64,000 bases of DNA from Neotabrizicola shimadae (GCF_019623905.1 NZ_CP069370.1:1240001-1304000), one strand, 5' to 3'; shown: positions 1 to 8,859, numbered from the stretch's first letter. Program-made: numbers and translations. Notes: generated by a model not told the origin, from the letters alone.

Positions 1-22
1 GCGCAAGGAAACACGGGCGCCA

Positions 23-110
23 GGCTCGGACAATCCTTAAGTCCAAGTTAAGACGCCCGCGCAACCCGTTGAAATTGCTTGATCATGGCAGGCGTCCGAG
101 CTCGGACGCC
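23..110 (+). repeat. 88-bp intergenic repeat, copy 1 (CtrA-type box plus palindrome)
   Basis: First of three copies (others at 23750-23837 and 42605-42692) that align over 88 bp without a gap. Order: GGCTCGGACAA at 23-33, the box TTAAGTCCAAGTTAA at 37-51, a 39-bp spacer, and the perfect 20-bp palindrome at 91-110. The box fits TTAA-N7-TTAA, the full site of the alphaproteobacterial regulator CtrA. If the second TTAA is read as a -35, a 17-bp gap leads to a -10-like GAAATT at 71-76. The palindrome abuts the stop codon of the Hint gene on the minus strand and could fold as an 8-bp stem with an AGCU loop. Whether it is a promoter, terminator or REP-like element is not decided by the sequence. 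Confidence 0.8.
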
Positions 111-1100
111 TCAGCGCCGGTCCGGCCCGAGCAACACGTCCAGAGCCTCCCGCCCGGCCTCGGTCCCGAAATGCTGGCTCTGCTTCAGCCCCGGAAACCG
201 GGCCCGGATCTCGTCGGCAAACTCAGGGGGCAGCCGGGTCACCGTGGCCTCGTTGACCATCAGGCTCTCCGCCGGCACCCCCTCGGCATAGATGATCTCA
301 TGCCGGTCGAAGACCAGGCTGAAATACTCGACCACCGCCCCCTCGCGGATAAACACCCGCTCCCCATCCACCAGATGCTTGGCCTGGACCAGGATCTCCG
401 CCGTGGGCAAAGCCCCCCGCCGCCGCTGGTACAGGAACATCCGGTGATGCTGGCTCACGATCAGGTCCCCCGAATTGCCCAGCAACCCGGCCTGGATCAC
501 CACCGGCGCAAAAGCCCCCACGCCCCGCAGCGTGGCCCGCCCGATCCAGCGGATCGGCTGCGGCCCGTGGTCCCGCGTCAGCACCCGGTCCCCCGGCTGC
601 AGCCGCTCGATCGGCACCTGCTCGCCCGTGCCCAGGGTAATCATCGTCCCCCGGGCAAAGGACACGCAGACCAGGTCCGCCAGCGGCGCCGGATCCGGCG
701 CGGCCTCGGTCTGCAGCAGGGTGTACTCGATCCGCGGCCCCATCGGAGACAAGGGCAGCGCCAGCCGCGTCCCCCCCGCCAGCGCCAGCACCAGGAGCTC
801 CACCCTGTCCCCGTCGGGCGACATGAGCGTCAGCCGCGACTCCAGCGCGATGGTCTCGCCGGGCGCGCCCACCTCGCTCCCCGCCGCCACCCGCTGCCCG
901 CCACCCCCCGCGATCACCAGCCGCAAGGGCTTTGCCCGAGGGTCCAGCTCATAGACGTCGCCGGGGCAAAGCGTCTCGGGATGCCCGATCCCCTCGTCAT
1001 GGTTCACCCCATGGCTGACGAAGATATCCTCGGCGTGGAACAGCTGGACCGCATGGCCGGGCAGCAGCGGATCGGACCCTGGGTCGATCGGCGAGGTCAT
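111..1100 (-). CDS. Hint-domain (Hedgehog/intein-type) protein
   Basis: 329 aa. The first 140 residues are not recognised; from about 145 a Hint_2-type domain follows, with SFARGTMI, GDRVLTRDHGPQPIRWIG, VSQHHRMFLY and a DRHEIIYAEG stretch typical of the large Rhodobacterales family. Such proteins are thought to self-process or accompany secreted RTX proteins, but function is rarely known. The position usually held by the nucleophilic cysteine before FARGT is serine (Ser147), with a cysteine two residues earlier (Cys145). The start at 1100 is chosen because GAAGGA lies 8 bases upstream; an upstream GTG would add an arginine-rich tail in poor context. No signal peptide. The stop directly touches the palindrome of the 88-bp repeat. 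Confidence 0.85.
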   Translation of the reverse strand: MTSPIDPGSDPLLPGHAVQLFHAEDIFVSHGVNHDEGIGHPETLCPGDVYELDPRAKPLRLVIAGGGGQRVAAGSEVGAPGETIALESRLTLMSPDGDRVELLVLALAGGTRLALPLSPMGPRIEYTLLQTEAAPDPAPLADLVCVSFARGTMITLGTGEQVPIERLQPGDRVLTRDHGPQPIRWIGRATLRGVGAFAPVVIQAGLLGNSGDLIVSQHHRMFLYQRRRGALPTAEILVQAKHLVDGERVFIREGAVVEYFSLVFDRHEIIYAEGVPAESLMVNEATVTRLPPEFADEIRARFPGLKQSQHFGTEAGREALDVLLGPDRR

Positions 1101-1234
1101 GGGGCGGTCCTTCGGGTCGTGGGCTTCCTGCGGCCTAGCAAAGCAGGGACCTTGGCGCAACCGGCCAAGGCGCCTTTCCCTTGCACGAGGCGGTGAGGCT
1201 GGTAGCAAGGGGCGAAACCGGACAGGAGAACGCG

Positions 1235-2014
1235 ATGGATCTGGGCATCAGGGGCAGGAAGGCGCTGGTCTGCGCCGGATCGAAGGGGCTTGGCCGCGGC
1301 TGCGCCGAGGCGCTGGCCGGGGCGGGTGTCGACCTGATCCTGAACGCCCGCGGCTCGGAGGCTCTGGAGGCGACGGCCGAGGCAATCCGCGTGCGCCACG
1401 GCGTCGCGGTCAGCACCATCGCCGCCGACATCGTGACCGAGGCCGGGCGGGCCGAGGTTCTGGCCGCTGCGGGCGAGGTCGACATCCTCGTGACCAACGC
1501 CGGCGGCCCGCCGCCGGGCCTTTGGTCCGACTGGGGCCGAGAGGATTTCATCAAGGCGCTTGATGCCAACATGCTGACCCCCATCGCCCTGATGACGGCC
1601 CTCGTGCCCGGCATGATGACGCGCAAATGGGGCAGGGTGGTCAACATCACCAGCCAGTCGGTCAAGGCCCCCATCCCGCAGCTTGGCCTGTCGAACGCGG
1701 CGCGGACCGGGCTGACCGGCTATGTCGCGGGCACCTCGCGGCAGGTCGCGCCCTTTGGCGTGACGATCAACAACCTTCTGCCCGGCATCCATGACACAGA
1801 CCGCGCGACCGCGCTGGACGGCGGCGTGGTGAAGGCCAAGGGCATCTCGCTGGCCGAGGCGCGGGCCGAGCGCATGGCGACCATCCCGGCGCGGCGCTAT
1901 GGAACAGCCGAGGAGTTCGGGGCGATGTGCGCCTTCCTCTGCTCGGTCCATGCCGGGTTCATCGTGGGGCAGAACATCCTTCTGGACGGTGGCGCCACGA
2001 TGGCCACGATCTGA
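1235..2014 (+). CDS. SDR-family protein without canonical catalytic Tyr/Lys
   Basis: 259 aa, Rossmann fold of the short-chain dehydrogenase superfamily. The nucleotide motif is CAGSKGLGRG (13-22) and the NNAG element reads TNAGG (88-92). After the serine near 140-142, the place of YxxxK holds LSNAART (152-158), so both Tyr and Lys are missing. This fits the described group of beta-ketoacyl-ACP-reductase-like SDRs that do not match the catalytic tetrad. NNLLPG and the C-terminal GQNILLDGG are preserved, so the fold is intact and cofactor binding likely. The start at 1235 has AGGAG at good spacing. It is divergent from the Hint gene with 134 bp between. Substrate unknown. Confidence 0.85.
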   Translation: MDLGIRGRKALVCAGSKGLGRGCAEALAGAGVDLILNARGSEALEATAEAIRVRHGVAVSTIAADIVTEAGRAEVLAAAGEVDILVTNAGGPPPGLWSDWGREDFIKALDANMLTPIALMTALVPGMMTRKWGRVVNITSQSVKAPIPQLGLSNAARTGLTGYVAGTSRQVAPFGVTINNLLPGIHDTDRATALDGGVVKAKGISLAEARAERMATIPARRYGTAEEFGAMCAFLCSVHAGFIVGQNILLDGGATMATI

Positions 2015-2077
2015 CCCGGACTTGCCGGGGCGGCGGGGGGCTGTTAACCGGATGCCCGACGCATTTTATCGGGAACC

Positions 2078-3181
2078 ATGCCGGACCAACCCGCCCCCCG
2101 CCTGGAAGTCCAGTCCCTGAGCCGCGCGTTCGCGGGGCGGACGGTTGTGGATGATGTCTCGCTTTCGGTGGCGGCCGGTCAGGTGACCTGCCTTCTGGGC
2201 CCATCGGGCTGCGGCAAGTCAACGACGCTGCGCATGATTGCCGGTGTGGAGCGGCCGGACAGCGGGTTGGTCCGCATCGACGGGCAGGTGATGTTCGGGC
2301 CGGCGGTGAACCGTCCGCCCGAGGCGCGCGGCGTGGGGCTGATGTTCCAGGACTTCGCGCTGTTCCCCCACCTGACCGTGGCGGCGAACGTGGCATTTGG
2401 ATTGACCGGAGACAGGGCCGCGAAGGACAGGCGGGTGGCTGAGCTTCTGGAAAAGGTCAATCTCACCGGCTTTGGCCCAAAACATCCGCACCAGCTTTCG
2501 GGGGGCGAGCAGCAGCGCGTGGCGCTGGCACGGGCGCTGGCGCCGCGGCCGCGGGTCATGCTGATGGACGAGCCCTTTTCCGGCCTGGACAACCGGCTGC
2601 GAGACGGCATCCGCGACACGACGCTCGACATCCTGAAAGAGGAGGGCGCGGCGGTCCTTCTGGTCACGCACGAGCCGGACGAGGCGATGCGCATGGCCGA
2701 CGAGATCGCCTTGATGCGACGGGGGCGGATCGTGCAGAAGGGCGCCCCCTATAATGTCTACAACGCGCCGGTGGACCGGGCGGCGGCGGCATTCTTTTCG
2801 GATATCAACGTGATCCGTGGCACCAGCCGCGGCGCGCTGACCGAAACGCCCTTCGGCGCCTTCCTTACCCCAGGCCATGCCGACGGGGCCGATGTGGAAA
2901 TCGTGATCCGGCCGCAGCACCTGAAGATCGACTTCGACCGGGGCGGCCGCGGTCCGCTGCCCACACCGCAGGACGGCACGGCGGCGCGCGGCATCGTGCA
3001 GCGCGCCCGGTTCCTGGGTCGTGAAAGCCTGGTCGAGTTCCGCATGGATTTCGACGGGTCCAAGCTGACGGCGGCGGTGCCGGGGGTCTTCCTGCCCAAG
3101 GCTGGCACGGCGCTTTGGCTGATGATCCGACGCGACCGCTGCTTCGTCTTTCCCGCGGCTGGCCGGGCGCCCGTGGCGTGA
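2078..3181 (+). CDS. ABC transporter ATP-binding protein, FbpC/PotA-like
   Basis: 367 aa. Walker A GPSGCGKST (41-49), Q-loop near MFQDFALFPH, signature LSGGEQQR, Walker B VMLMDEP, H-loop THEPDEA, then a C-terminal TOBE-like region with EIVIRPQHL. This layout is that of ATPases for ferric iron, polyamine, molybdate or thiamine importers; the NxxFxx-type loop after Walker A (MFGPAVNRPPEARGVG) is closest to the FbpC group. No permease or binding protein lies nearby, so the substrate is open and it may serve a transporter encoded elsewhere. The gene follows the SDR gene by 63 bp and ends 4 bp before the convergent YafY gene. Confidence 0.85.
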   Translation: MPDQPAPRLEVQSLSRAFAGRTVVDDVSLSVAAGQVTCLLGPSGCGKSTTLRMIAGVERPDSGLVRIDGQVMFGPAVNRPPEARGVGLMFQDFALFPHLTVAANVAFGLTGDRAAKDRRVAELLEKVNLTGFGPKHPHQLSGGEQQRVALARALAPRPRVMLMDEPFSGLDNRLRDGIRDTTLDILKEEGAAVLLVTHEPDEAMRMADEIALMRRGRIVQKGAPYNVYNAPVDRAAAAFFSDINVIRGTSRGALTETPFGAFLTPGHADGADVEIVIRPQHLKIDFDRGGRGPLPTPQDGTAARGIVQRARFLGRESLVEFRMDFDGSKLTAAVPGVFLPKAGTALWLMIRRDRCFVFPAAGRAPVA

Positions 3182-3185
3182 TGGC

Positions 3186-3878
3186 TCAGGGTGAAGGCGC
3201 CGCTTCCGGCGCTGCGGTCAGGGCGCGATAGTCCTCCAGCCGCCGTCCAGGCTCGTCGGGGAAAATCTCGCCCGTCGGGGTCAGCGCGACGATGCGGTCA
3301 ACGCGGAAAGACCGGAAATCGGCCCGCGCCTCGCACCAGGCGGCAAGCGTCCAGACCCGGCCCCAGAATTCCAGTTGCAGCGGGCGGATGTCGCGGTGGC
3401 TTTCGCGGCCGTCAAGGTCGATGTAGCTGATCGTCAGCCGCTCGCGGTTGCGGATCGCGGTGCGCAGCACCGGCAGGTGTGGCGAGGCGCGCGCGGCCTC
3501 TTCACCCGAGAACACGAAGAGACCATCCTCGTCCGGTTCGATGGCCGCGGGCATGGCTGCGGCGATCTTGGCGGCAAGGCCACGTGCCGCGCGCGACAGG
3601 CCAGGGTCGGCGCCATCGGCCACCAGCTTCACGCCCAGGCGCAGCGCCTCAAGCTCCTGCGCAGTCAGGATCATCGGCGGCAGGGTGATCGGCGCGCGCA
3701 GGATGTAGCCCACGCCACGCTCGCCCTCCAGCGGCAAGCCAGAGGCCATGAGCGTGGCCATGTCGCGCCAGATCGTGCGGGTCGAGACCTCCAGCCGCTC
3801 GGCCATTTCCGAGGCACGGTGAAGGCGCCCGTCGCGCAGGATCTGGATCAGGTCGAAGAGGCGGTCTGTGCGGCGCAT
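3186..3878 (-). CDS. YafY-type transcriptional regulator (HTH + WYL)
   Basis: 230 aa. An N-terminal winged helix (RTDRLFDLIQIL, SEMAERLEVSTRTIWRDMATL, residues 3-45) is followed by a linker and a WYL domain with LTISYIDLDGRES and LEFWGRVWTLAAWCEARADFRSFRVDRI, the pattern of YafY regulators. WYL domains sense small ligands or nucleic acids. It lies 44 bp downstream of a small gene on the same strand and is probably co-transcribed with it. An inverted repeat (CTGACA...TGTCAG) before that gene is a candidate autoregulatory operator. Ligand unknown. Confidence 0.88.
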   Translation of the reverse strand: MRRTDRLFDLIQILRDGRLHRASEMAERLEVSTRTIWRDMATLMASGLPLEGERGVGYILRAPITLPPMILTAQELEALRLGVKLVADGADPGLSRAARGLAAKIAAAMPAAIEPDEDGLFVFSGEEAARASPHLPVLRTAIRNRERLTISYIDLDGRESHRDIRPLQLEFWGRVWTLAAWCEARADFRSFRVDRIVALTPTGEIFPDEPGRRLEDYRALTAAPEAAPSP

Positions 3879-3922
3879 GGGGCGGCAGGGTGGCCTGCCG
3901 CCGCCATGGCGTCAACCGGCGG

Positions 3923-4231
3923 TCAGGCCGAATGGGCCAGGGCGATTGCCGGATGCGCCATCTCGACGCTTGTCTCGTCGATCATGGACAGGAAGGGCGC
4001 AAGCGCCGCATTTGTCAGCACGGCTTGGGCGGCCGTCTGCGCACTCGCCATGTCTGCCCATTCCACCACATCGGTCCATCCGCCGGCACCGTCATGAACC
4101 AGGCGCCGCGACAGGAAGCCGGGACACGCAGAGATGGGGGCAACGCTGTCGGCAGCCGCCCGGATGAAGGTTTCGGGAGTGGCGCCGTCGCGCAGGCGGA
4201 AGCGGACAATCTCAAGCACGGAATCGGTCAT
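3923..4231 (-). CDS. small dimeric alpha/beta-barrel protein (ABM-like)
   Basis: 102 aa. VLEIVRFRLRDGATPETF at the start, WTDVVEWADMASA in the middle and a helical end resemble antibiotic-biosynthesis-monooxygenase/DUF-type dimeric ferredoxin-like barrels, which bind small molecules or haem and sometimes oxidise quinol-like compounds. The start at 4231 has AAGGAG seven bases upstream; an earlier in-frame ATG lacks such a site. It is the first gene of a two-gene unit with the YafY-type regulator, a pairing often seen for YafY with small ligand-binding partners. Family assignment is from pattern only. Confidence 0.7.
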   Translation of the reverse strand: MTDSVLEIVRFRLRDGATPETFIRAAADSVAPISACPGFLSRRLVHDGAGGWTDVVEWADMASAQTAAQAVLTNAALAPFLSMIDETSVEMAHPAIALAHSA

Positions 4232-4277
4232 GTGGGTCTCCTTTCGTGGTCCGATGCGCCGTTCTGGCACAGAGCAA

Positions 4278-4295
4278 CTGACAACTAGCTGTCAG
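4278..4295. promoter_or_regulatory. candidate YafY operator
   Basis: CTGACA-ACTAGC-TGTCAG, a perfect 6+6 dyad with a 6-bp centre, 46 bp upstream of the ATG of the small barrel protein that heads the regulator's unit. Its placement suggests autoregulation by the neighbouring YafY-type protein. The dyad is seen; the binding is inferred. Confidence 0.5.
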
Positions 4296-4422
4296 CTACC
4301 TTGACGCTTCCTTGGTGGCGCAGGGTCCCGCCGGGCCGGTTCGGTCTTTGATCCTGGGGGCCAGCCGCATAGAACCCGAACAGACCGCCGGGCATGGGCC
4401 TGGCCAGACGGAGGATGAAGAC

Positions 4423-4629
4423 ATGCAGATGGGACCCTGGCAGATCCTGCTGATCGCGATCGTGGTGCTGGTTCTGTTCGGCCGCGGCAAGATCGCCAGC
4501 ATGATGGGCGAGTTCGGCAAGGGCATCACCGCCTTCAAGAAGGGCGTGTCCGACGGCAAGGAAGAGATCGAGAAAGCCTCGGCGGAGGTTGCGAAGGACG
4601 TGACGCCGGCCGAGAAAGACAAGGTCTGA
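4423..4629 (+). CDS. tatA: Tat translocase subunit TatA
   Basis: 68 aa, typical TatA size. One N-terminal membrane helix ([16 protein letters not shown], 5-20), the conserved FGRGK hinge, then an amphipathic helix ([18 protein letters not shown]) and an acidic, lysine-rich tail. TatA oligomers form the pore for folded twin-arginine proteins in the inner membrane. The start at 4423 follows GGAGG and yields the standard N-terminus; the upstream frame to 4312 has no such signal. It heads tatA-tatB-tatC, with tatB 19 bp downstream. Confidence 0.96.
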   Translation: MQMGPWQILLIAIVVLVLFGRGKIASMMGEFGKGITAFKKGVSDGKEEIEKASAEVAKDVTPAEKDKV

Positions 4630-4648
4630 GCGGCGCCGGAGCAGGGTC

Positions 4649-5185
4649 ATGTTCGACATCGGCTGGACCGAGCTTCTCCTGATCGGCATCGTTGCGCTCA
4701 TCGTCATCGGGCCCAAGGACCTGCCCGAGATGTTCCGCACGCTTGGCCGGTTCACCGCCAAGGCGCGCGCCATGGCGCGCGAGTTCCAGCGCGCGATGGA
4801 ACAGGCGGCCAATGAAAGCGGCGTCGGCGACGTGGCCAAGGATCTGAAGGACGTGACCTCGCCAAAGAACATGGGGCTGAAGGCCGTCAAGGATGCCGCC
4901 GACAAGTTCGAGAAGTGGGACCCGCTGAAGAATGCCGCCAAGCCCACGGCCCCGGCGGCGCCGCGGCCCGCCGTGCCCACCAACAGTCTGGGCACGGGCG
5001 CCGAAGCCGCAGCGGCGGCGGGTGTCGCGGCAGCAGAACCGGCTGCTACGGTCGATCCTGGCCCGGCCACGAAGGCGCTTTACGAGGCTCGGGCCGAAAA
5101 GGCTGCCATCGCCCGCGAGGCGGCGGAAAAGATGCGTGCGGTGGATAGCGCCGCTGCAGAGACTGACGGAAGCGCCAAGACATGA
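4649..5185 (+). CDS. tatB: Tat translocase subunit TatB
   Basis: 178 aa. [34 protein letters not shown] is the TatB signature: a polar residue in the helix and the GPKDLP hinge. It is followed by an amphipathic helix ([18 protein letters not shown]) and a long alanine/proline-rich tail. TatB works with TatC in recognising twin-arginine signal peptides. Its last four bases overlap the tatC start (ATGA), which implies coupled translation. Confidence 0.95.
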   Translation: MFDIGWTELLLIGIVALIVIGPKDLPEMFRTLGRFTAKARAMAREFQRAMEQAANESGVGDVAKDLKDVTSPKNMGLKAVKDAADKFEKWDPLKNAAKPTAPAAPRPAVPTNSLGTGAEAAAAAGVAAAEPAATVDPGPATKALYEARAEKAAIAREAAEKMRAVDSAAAETDGSAKT

Positions 5186-6003
5186 CCCGTGACGAGATCG
5201 AAGACAGCTCGGCCCCGCTGATCGAGCATCTGGCCGAGCTGCGCACACGGATCCTTGTCTCGATGGGCGCGTTCATCGCCTGCTTCATCGTGGGCTATGT
5301 GCTGTGGAAGCCGATCTTCGCCTTCCTGTCGCATCCGATGTGCCAGGCCCTCGCCGATCGCAACCAGCAATGCCAGCTTGTGCTGATCAAGATGCAGGAG
5401 GGCTTCTTCACCGCGATGAAGATCGCGATGTGGGGCGGCTTCGCTCTGGCCTTCCCGATCATCGCCTACCAGATGTGGCGCTTTGTGGCACCCGGTCTCT
5501 ACCGGTCTGAAAAGCGGGCTTTCCTGCCCTTCCTTGTCGCCTCGCCGATGATGTTCATCGTCGGGGCCGCCTTTGCCTATTACGTGATCCTGCCCTTCGC
5601 CTTCTCGTTCTTCCTGGGCTTCCAGGACCAGCTGACCGATGGGTCTGCCACCACCTCTGGCGCGCCGGCCGGCGTGGTGTTCCAGGGCTCGATGGAAAGC
5701 TATCTTGGCCTGACCATGACCTTCGTCATGGCCTTCGGCCTGTGCTTCCAGCTGCCGGTGCTGCTGACGCTGATGGGGCGGGCCGGTCTGATCAGTTCGA
5801 CCGGACTGAAGCACATGCGGAAATATGCCGTGGTGCTGATCCTCGCCGTCGCCGCCATCGTGACACCGCCCGACGTGCTCAGCCAGCTGATCCTGTTTGC
5901 GGCGATCTACCCGCTCTACGAGGTCTCGATTTTCCTGATCGCCCGGTTCGAGCGCCAGCGCGCGGCAGAAGAGGGCATGGACGAAGACAGCGAGGCAGTA
6001 TGA
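5182..6003 (+). CDS. tatC: Tat translocase subunit TatC
   Basis: 273 aa, six hydrophobic segments. The N-terminus carries the conserved [14 protein letters not shown] cytoplasmic motif that contacts the twin-arginine signal. Hydrophobic stretches lie at about 29-48, 84-104, 118-142, 171-191, 209-228 and 229-250. TatC is the signal-peptide receptor of the translocase. It overlaps tatB by 4 bp and the following ATPase gene by 4 bp (start at 6000), so the four genes look like one operon. Confidence 0.96.
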   Translation: MTRDEIEDSSAPLIEHLAELRTRILVSMGAFIACFIVGYVLWKPIFAFLSHPMCQALADRNQQCQLVLIKMQEGFFTAMKIAMWGGFALAFPIIAYQMWRFVAPGLYRSEKRAFLPFLVASPMMFIVGAAFAYYVILPFAFSFFLGFQDQLTDGSATTSGAPAGVVFQGSMESYLGLTMTFVMAFGLCFQLPVLLTLMGRAGLISSTGLKHMRKYAVVLILAVAAIVTPPDVLSQLILFAAIYPLYEVSIFLIARFERQRAAEEGMDEDSEAV

Positions 6004-6848
6004 CCGGCAGCACGGATGAGACGCTGGCCCGCATTGCGGCGGCGCTGGAGCGCATGTCGCCGGCACCGCTGAAGTCGCCCGACTTCGGGGCCGCCGATGC
6101 CTTTGTCTGGCATGTTGCGCCCGACCGGCTGGACCCTGTGGGCAAGGTCAACCGGGTGGACATCTCGCTTCTGGTAGGGGTGGACCGGTCACGCGATACG
6201 CTGCTGGCCAACACCCGGCATTTTGCGGCGGGCTTGCCGGCGAACAACGCGCTTCTGTGGGGCGCGCGCGGCATGGGCAAGTCGTCCTTGGTCAAGGCCG
6301 TCCACGCTCAGGTTCGGGCCGAGGGGCACGATCTGAAGATCGTGGAACTCAGCCGCGAGGACCTTCCCACGGTGCAGCGCCTGTTGGCGCTCTTGCGGGC
6401 ATCCGACCGGCGGTTCCTTCTGTTCTGCGACGACCTGTCTTTCAGCCATGACGACCAGCATTACAAGAGCCTGAAGGCCGTGCTGGATGGCGGGATCGAG
6501 GGGCGCCCGGAAAACGTTCTGTTCTACGCCACCTCGAACCGCCGCCACCTGATGCCGCGGGACATGATCGAGAACGAACGATCCACCGCGATCAATCCGG
6601 GCGAGGCGGTCGAAGAAAAGGTATCCCTTTCCGACAGGTTCGGCCTGTGGCTGGGCTTCCACCCCTGCACCCAGGACGAGTACCTGGAGATGATCCGCGG
6701 CTACTGCGCGGCGCATGGTGTCGTTGTCCCCGAAGACCGCCTTCGTGCCGAGGCCGTGGAGTGGCAGGCCACGCGCGGCGCCCGCTCCGGGCGGGTCGCC
6801 TGGCAGTTCTTCTGCGACCTGGCCGCACGCGAAGGCGTGCGGATCTGA
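6000..6848 (+). CDS. AAA ATPase of the DUF815 family
   Basis: 282 aa. Walker [11 protein letters not shown] sits near residue 90, Walker [10 protein letters not shown] near 144, and a sensor-like [10 protein letters not shown] near 181, followed by DRFGLWLGF. This is the DUF815 family, P-loop ATPases often found beside transport or housekeeping genes and still without an established role. The ATG overlaps the tatC stop (ATGA). Co-transcription with tatABC raises the possibility of a link to export, but operon position alone cannot show that. Confidence 0.85.
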   Translation: MTGSTDETLARIAAALERMSPAPLKSPDFGAADAFVWHVAPDRLDPVGKVNRVDISLLVGVDRSRDTLLANTRHFAAGLPANNALLWGARGMGKSSLVKAVHAQVRAEGHDLKIVELSREDLPTVQRLLALLRASDRRFLLFCDDLSFSHDDQHYKSLKAVLDGGIEGRPENVLFYATSNRRHLMPRDMIENERSTAINPGEAVEEKVSLSDRFGLWLGFHPCTQDEYLEMIRGYCAAHGVVVPEDRLRAEAVEWQATRGARSGRVAWQFFCDLAAREGVRI

Positions 6849-6939
6849 CGTCAGAGATCGGCCTGTCGGTTCAGGTGACCAAGGCGGATGGCAGAGGCAG
6901 AACTCCCGTCTCGCTTGTCAGGCCTTTGACGCAGAGCCG

Positions 6940-8130
6940 TCACTCCAGGTAGGGCGCCGGGTCCACGCTGTCCACGCCCTTGCGCACTTCGAAATGCAGG
7001 TCGGTCTTGCCCGTGACGCCGATGGTCTGGCCGCGCGTCACGCTGGCCCCTTTGGCAACTTTCAGCCCCTCGACCCCGGCATAGACGGTCAGCAGCCCGT
7101 CGGCATGGCGTATGACGACAATGGGTGTGCCGTCCGTGTCCTTGGTCACGGCGGCTACGGTGCCCGCGGCCGCCGCCTTCACGGCTGTCCCGGCGGGCGC
7201 CTGGATGTCGATGCCGTCGTTGCGGCCCTTCACATAGGCGCGCACGATGGTGCCAGAGACGGGCATCGCCATGGCCGCAGCCGAAGCTGCGGTCTGGTCC
7301 TTGCCAAGATTTGGCGAAGGCGGCGTGGCCTTTGCCGGCTCTGACGCCGGCGCAACCTTCTCGTCCGGCAGCGGCTGAGAGGCAGAGGGCGGTTCGGGTG
7401 TCGGCGATCCGGTGCCGGGCGTGGTGGTGACGGCCACTGCCGAGGTTGCCGTGGCGCCGGGCGCCGCCGTCGGGATGATCAGATACTGGCCCTCGCGTAC
7501 GGCGAGGTCGGGCCCAAGCCCGTTCCATTCGGCCAGCGCCTTGGGCGAGACGTTGTAAAGCCGTGCAATGGTATAGGCCGTCTCGCCGCGCTTGACCTTG
7601 TGGCGCAGAGGCTCGGGGCCGGCTGCCGGCTTGGCCGCGGGCGCCGCCGTCGCAGTTGGGGTTGGGGTGCTTTCCACCCGGTCCAGCGCCGTGGTGGCAA
7701 TGGAGCCCACGTCGATCCCGCCAGTGGCGGGGGATGCCGCCGGGGCGGCCGCTGTCGGGGTCGGAGCGGCGGCGACGCGGCGGGGCAGCGCCAGCACCTC
7801 CCCTTCGCGCAGCGCATCGTCAGGTTGCAGCGCGTTGTAGCTGGCCAGTTCCTGCGCGCTCAGTCCGACGCGCGTGGCCACCGTCGCCACCGTGTCGCCG
7901 CGCCGGGCGATGACCACCTGGTAATTCGGATAGGACAGCACACCCCTGGCATCGGCGGTCGGGCGCGCAGCCGTTGCCATGCGCGCGGCGTCGGACGTGT
8001 CCAGACCGGCCTGGCCGTTGCGCAGGTCCCAATCCATGTTGCTGGTGTCGACGCAGCCGGCAAGCAACAGCAGCGGCAGGCCGGTCGCCATCAGCAGGCC
8101 GTGGAGCTTTCCTGTCCGGGTATGCGTCAT
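6940..8130 (-). CDS. nlpD: NlpD-like lipoprotein with two LysM domains and degenerate M23 domain
   Basis: 396 aa. A lipoprotein signal ends in LLAGC (Cys26). LysM domains lie at about 70-116 and 177-220, separated by Ala/Pro/Thr-rich linkers, and an M23/LytM domain at about 289-394. In active LytM peptidases zinc is held by HxxxD and HxH; here the first is NDGID (Asn304 for His) and the second is DLH (Asp377 for His). It is therefore probably a non-catalytic activator of amidases in cell separation, like NlpD/EnvC. It follows surE and pcm in the same order as in enterobacteria. AAGAGG precedes the ATG. Confidence 0.85.
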   Translation of the reverse strand: MTHTRTGKLHGLLMATGLPLLLLAGCVDTSNMDWDLRNGQAGLDTSDAARMATAARPTADARGVLSYPNYQVVIARRGDTVATVATRVGLSAQELASYNALQPDDALREGEVLALPRRVAAAPTPTAAAPAASPATGGIDVGSIATTALDRVESTPTPTATAAPAAKPAAGPEPLRHKVKRGETAYTIARLYNVSPKALAEWNGLGPDLAVREGQYLIIPTAAPGATATSAVAVTTTPGTGSPTPEPPSASQPLPDEKVAPASEPAKATPPSPNLGKDQTAASAAAMAMPVSGTIVRAYVKGRNDGIDIQAPAGTAVKAAAAGTVAAVTKDTDGTPIVVIRHADGLLTVYAGVEGLKVAKGASVTRGQTIGVTGKTDLHFEVRKGVDSVDPAPYLE

Positions 8131-8190
8131 CTGGTGCCTCTTCGCGTCTTGCCCGCCTCTGCCGGCGGATCGTCTGGTTCTGAAGGCTGA

Positions 8191-8859
8191 TTACTCCGAC
8201 CCCAGCCCTTCGACCAGCGGCACAAAGCGAACCGGGCGCAATTCCTCGTAGTCGTAGCCCGTTTCGCCACGGGTGACCTTGATCAGGCTTTGCACGGCGT
8301 CGGATTGACCGACCGGCAGCACCATGATGCCGCCGGGCTTCAGCTGCGCCAGCAGCGGGCCGGGCGGATCCTCGGCCGCCGCTGTCACAAGGATGCGGTC
8401 AAAGGGTGCCTGGTCGGGCAGGCCGAAGCTGCCGTCGGCGGCCAGTGCGGTGATGTTGTTCAGGTCCAGCGCGCGGAAGATCTCTTCCGCCTCGCGCACC
8501 AGGCGCCGGTGCCGGTCCACGGTATAGACCCGGCGTGCCAGCAGGCTCAGGATCGCGGCCTGGTAGCCCGAACCTGTGCCCACCTCCAGCACCTTGTCGC
8601 GCGGCTGCACGTCCAGCGCCTGGGTCATCAGCCCCACCACCGAGGGCTGGCTGATCGTCTGGCCGCAGGCGATGGGCAGCGGCATGTCCTCATAGGCGCG
8701 TTCGGCGAACAGCCCCTTCACAAAGGCGCCGCGGTCGATGCGTTCCATCGCCGAAAGAACCCGGCTGTCCGTGACCCCGCGGGACCGCAGCGCATAGAGA
8801 AAGCGCATCTTGCGCTCGGCCATGGGCAGCGGATCGTCGGCGGGATCGGCCCCGGTCAT
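8191..8859 (-). CDS. pcm: protein-L-isoaspartate O-methyltransferase
   Basis: 222 aa. The SAM-binding motif [14 protein letters not shown] is at 90-103, preceded by the PCMT-typical [15 protein letters not shown], with a later [14 protein letters not shown] motif. The enzyme methylates L-isoaspartyl residues of age-damaged proteins to start their repair, in the cytosol. The start ATG overlaps the surE stop (ATGA). The gene is followed 60 bp downstream by the nlpD-like gene, the classical surE-pcm-nlpD arrangement. Confidence 0.94.
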   Translation of the reverse strand: MTGADPADDPLPMAERKMRFLYALRSRGVTDSRVLSAMERIDRGAFVKGLFAERAYEDMPLPIACGQTISQPSVVGLMTQALDVQPRDKVLEVGTGSGYQAAILSLLARRVYTVDRHRRLVREAEEIFRALDLNNITALAADGSFGLPDQAPFDRILVTAAAEDPPGPLLAQLKPGGIMVLPVGQSDAVQSLIKVTRGETGYDYEELRPVRFVPLVEGLGSE

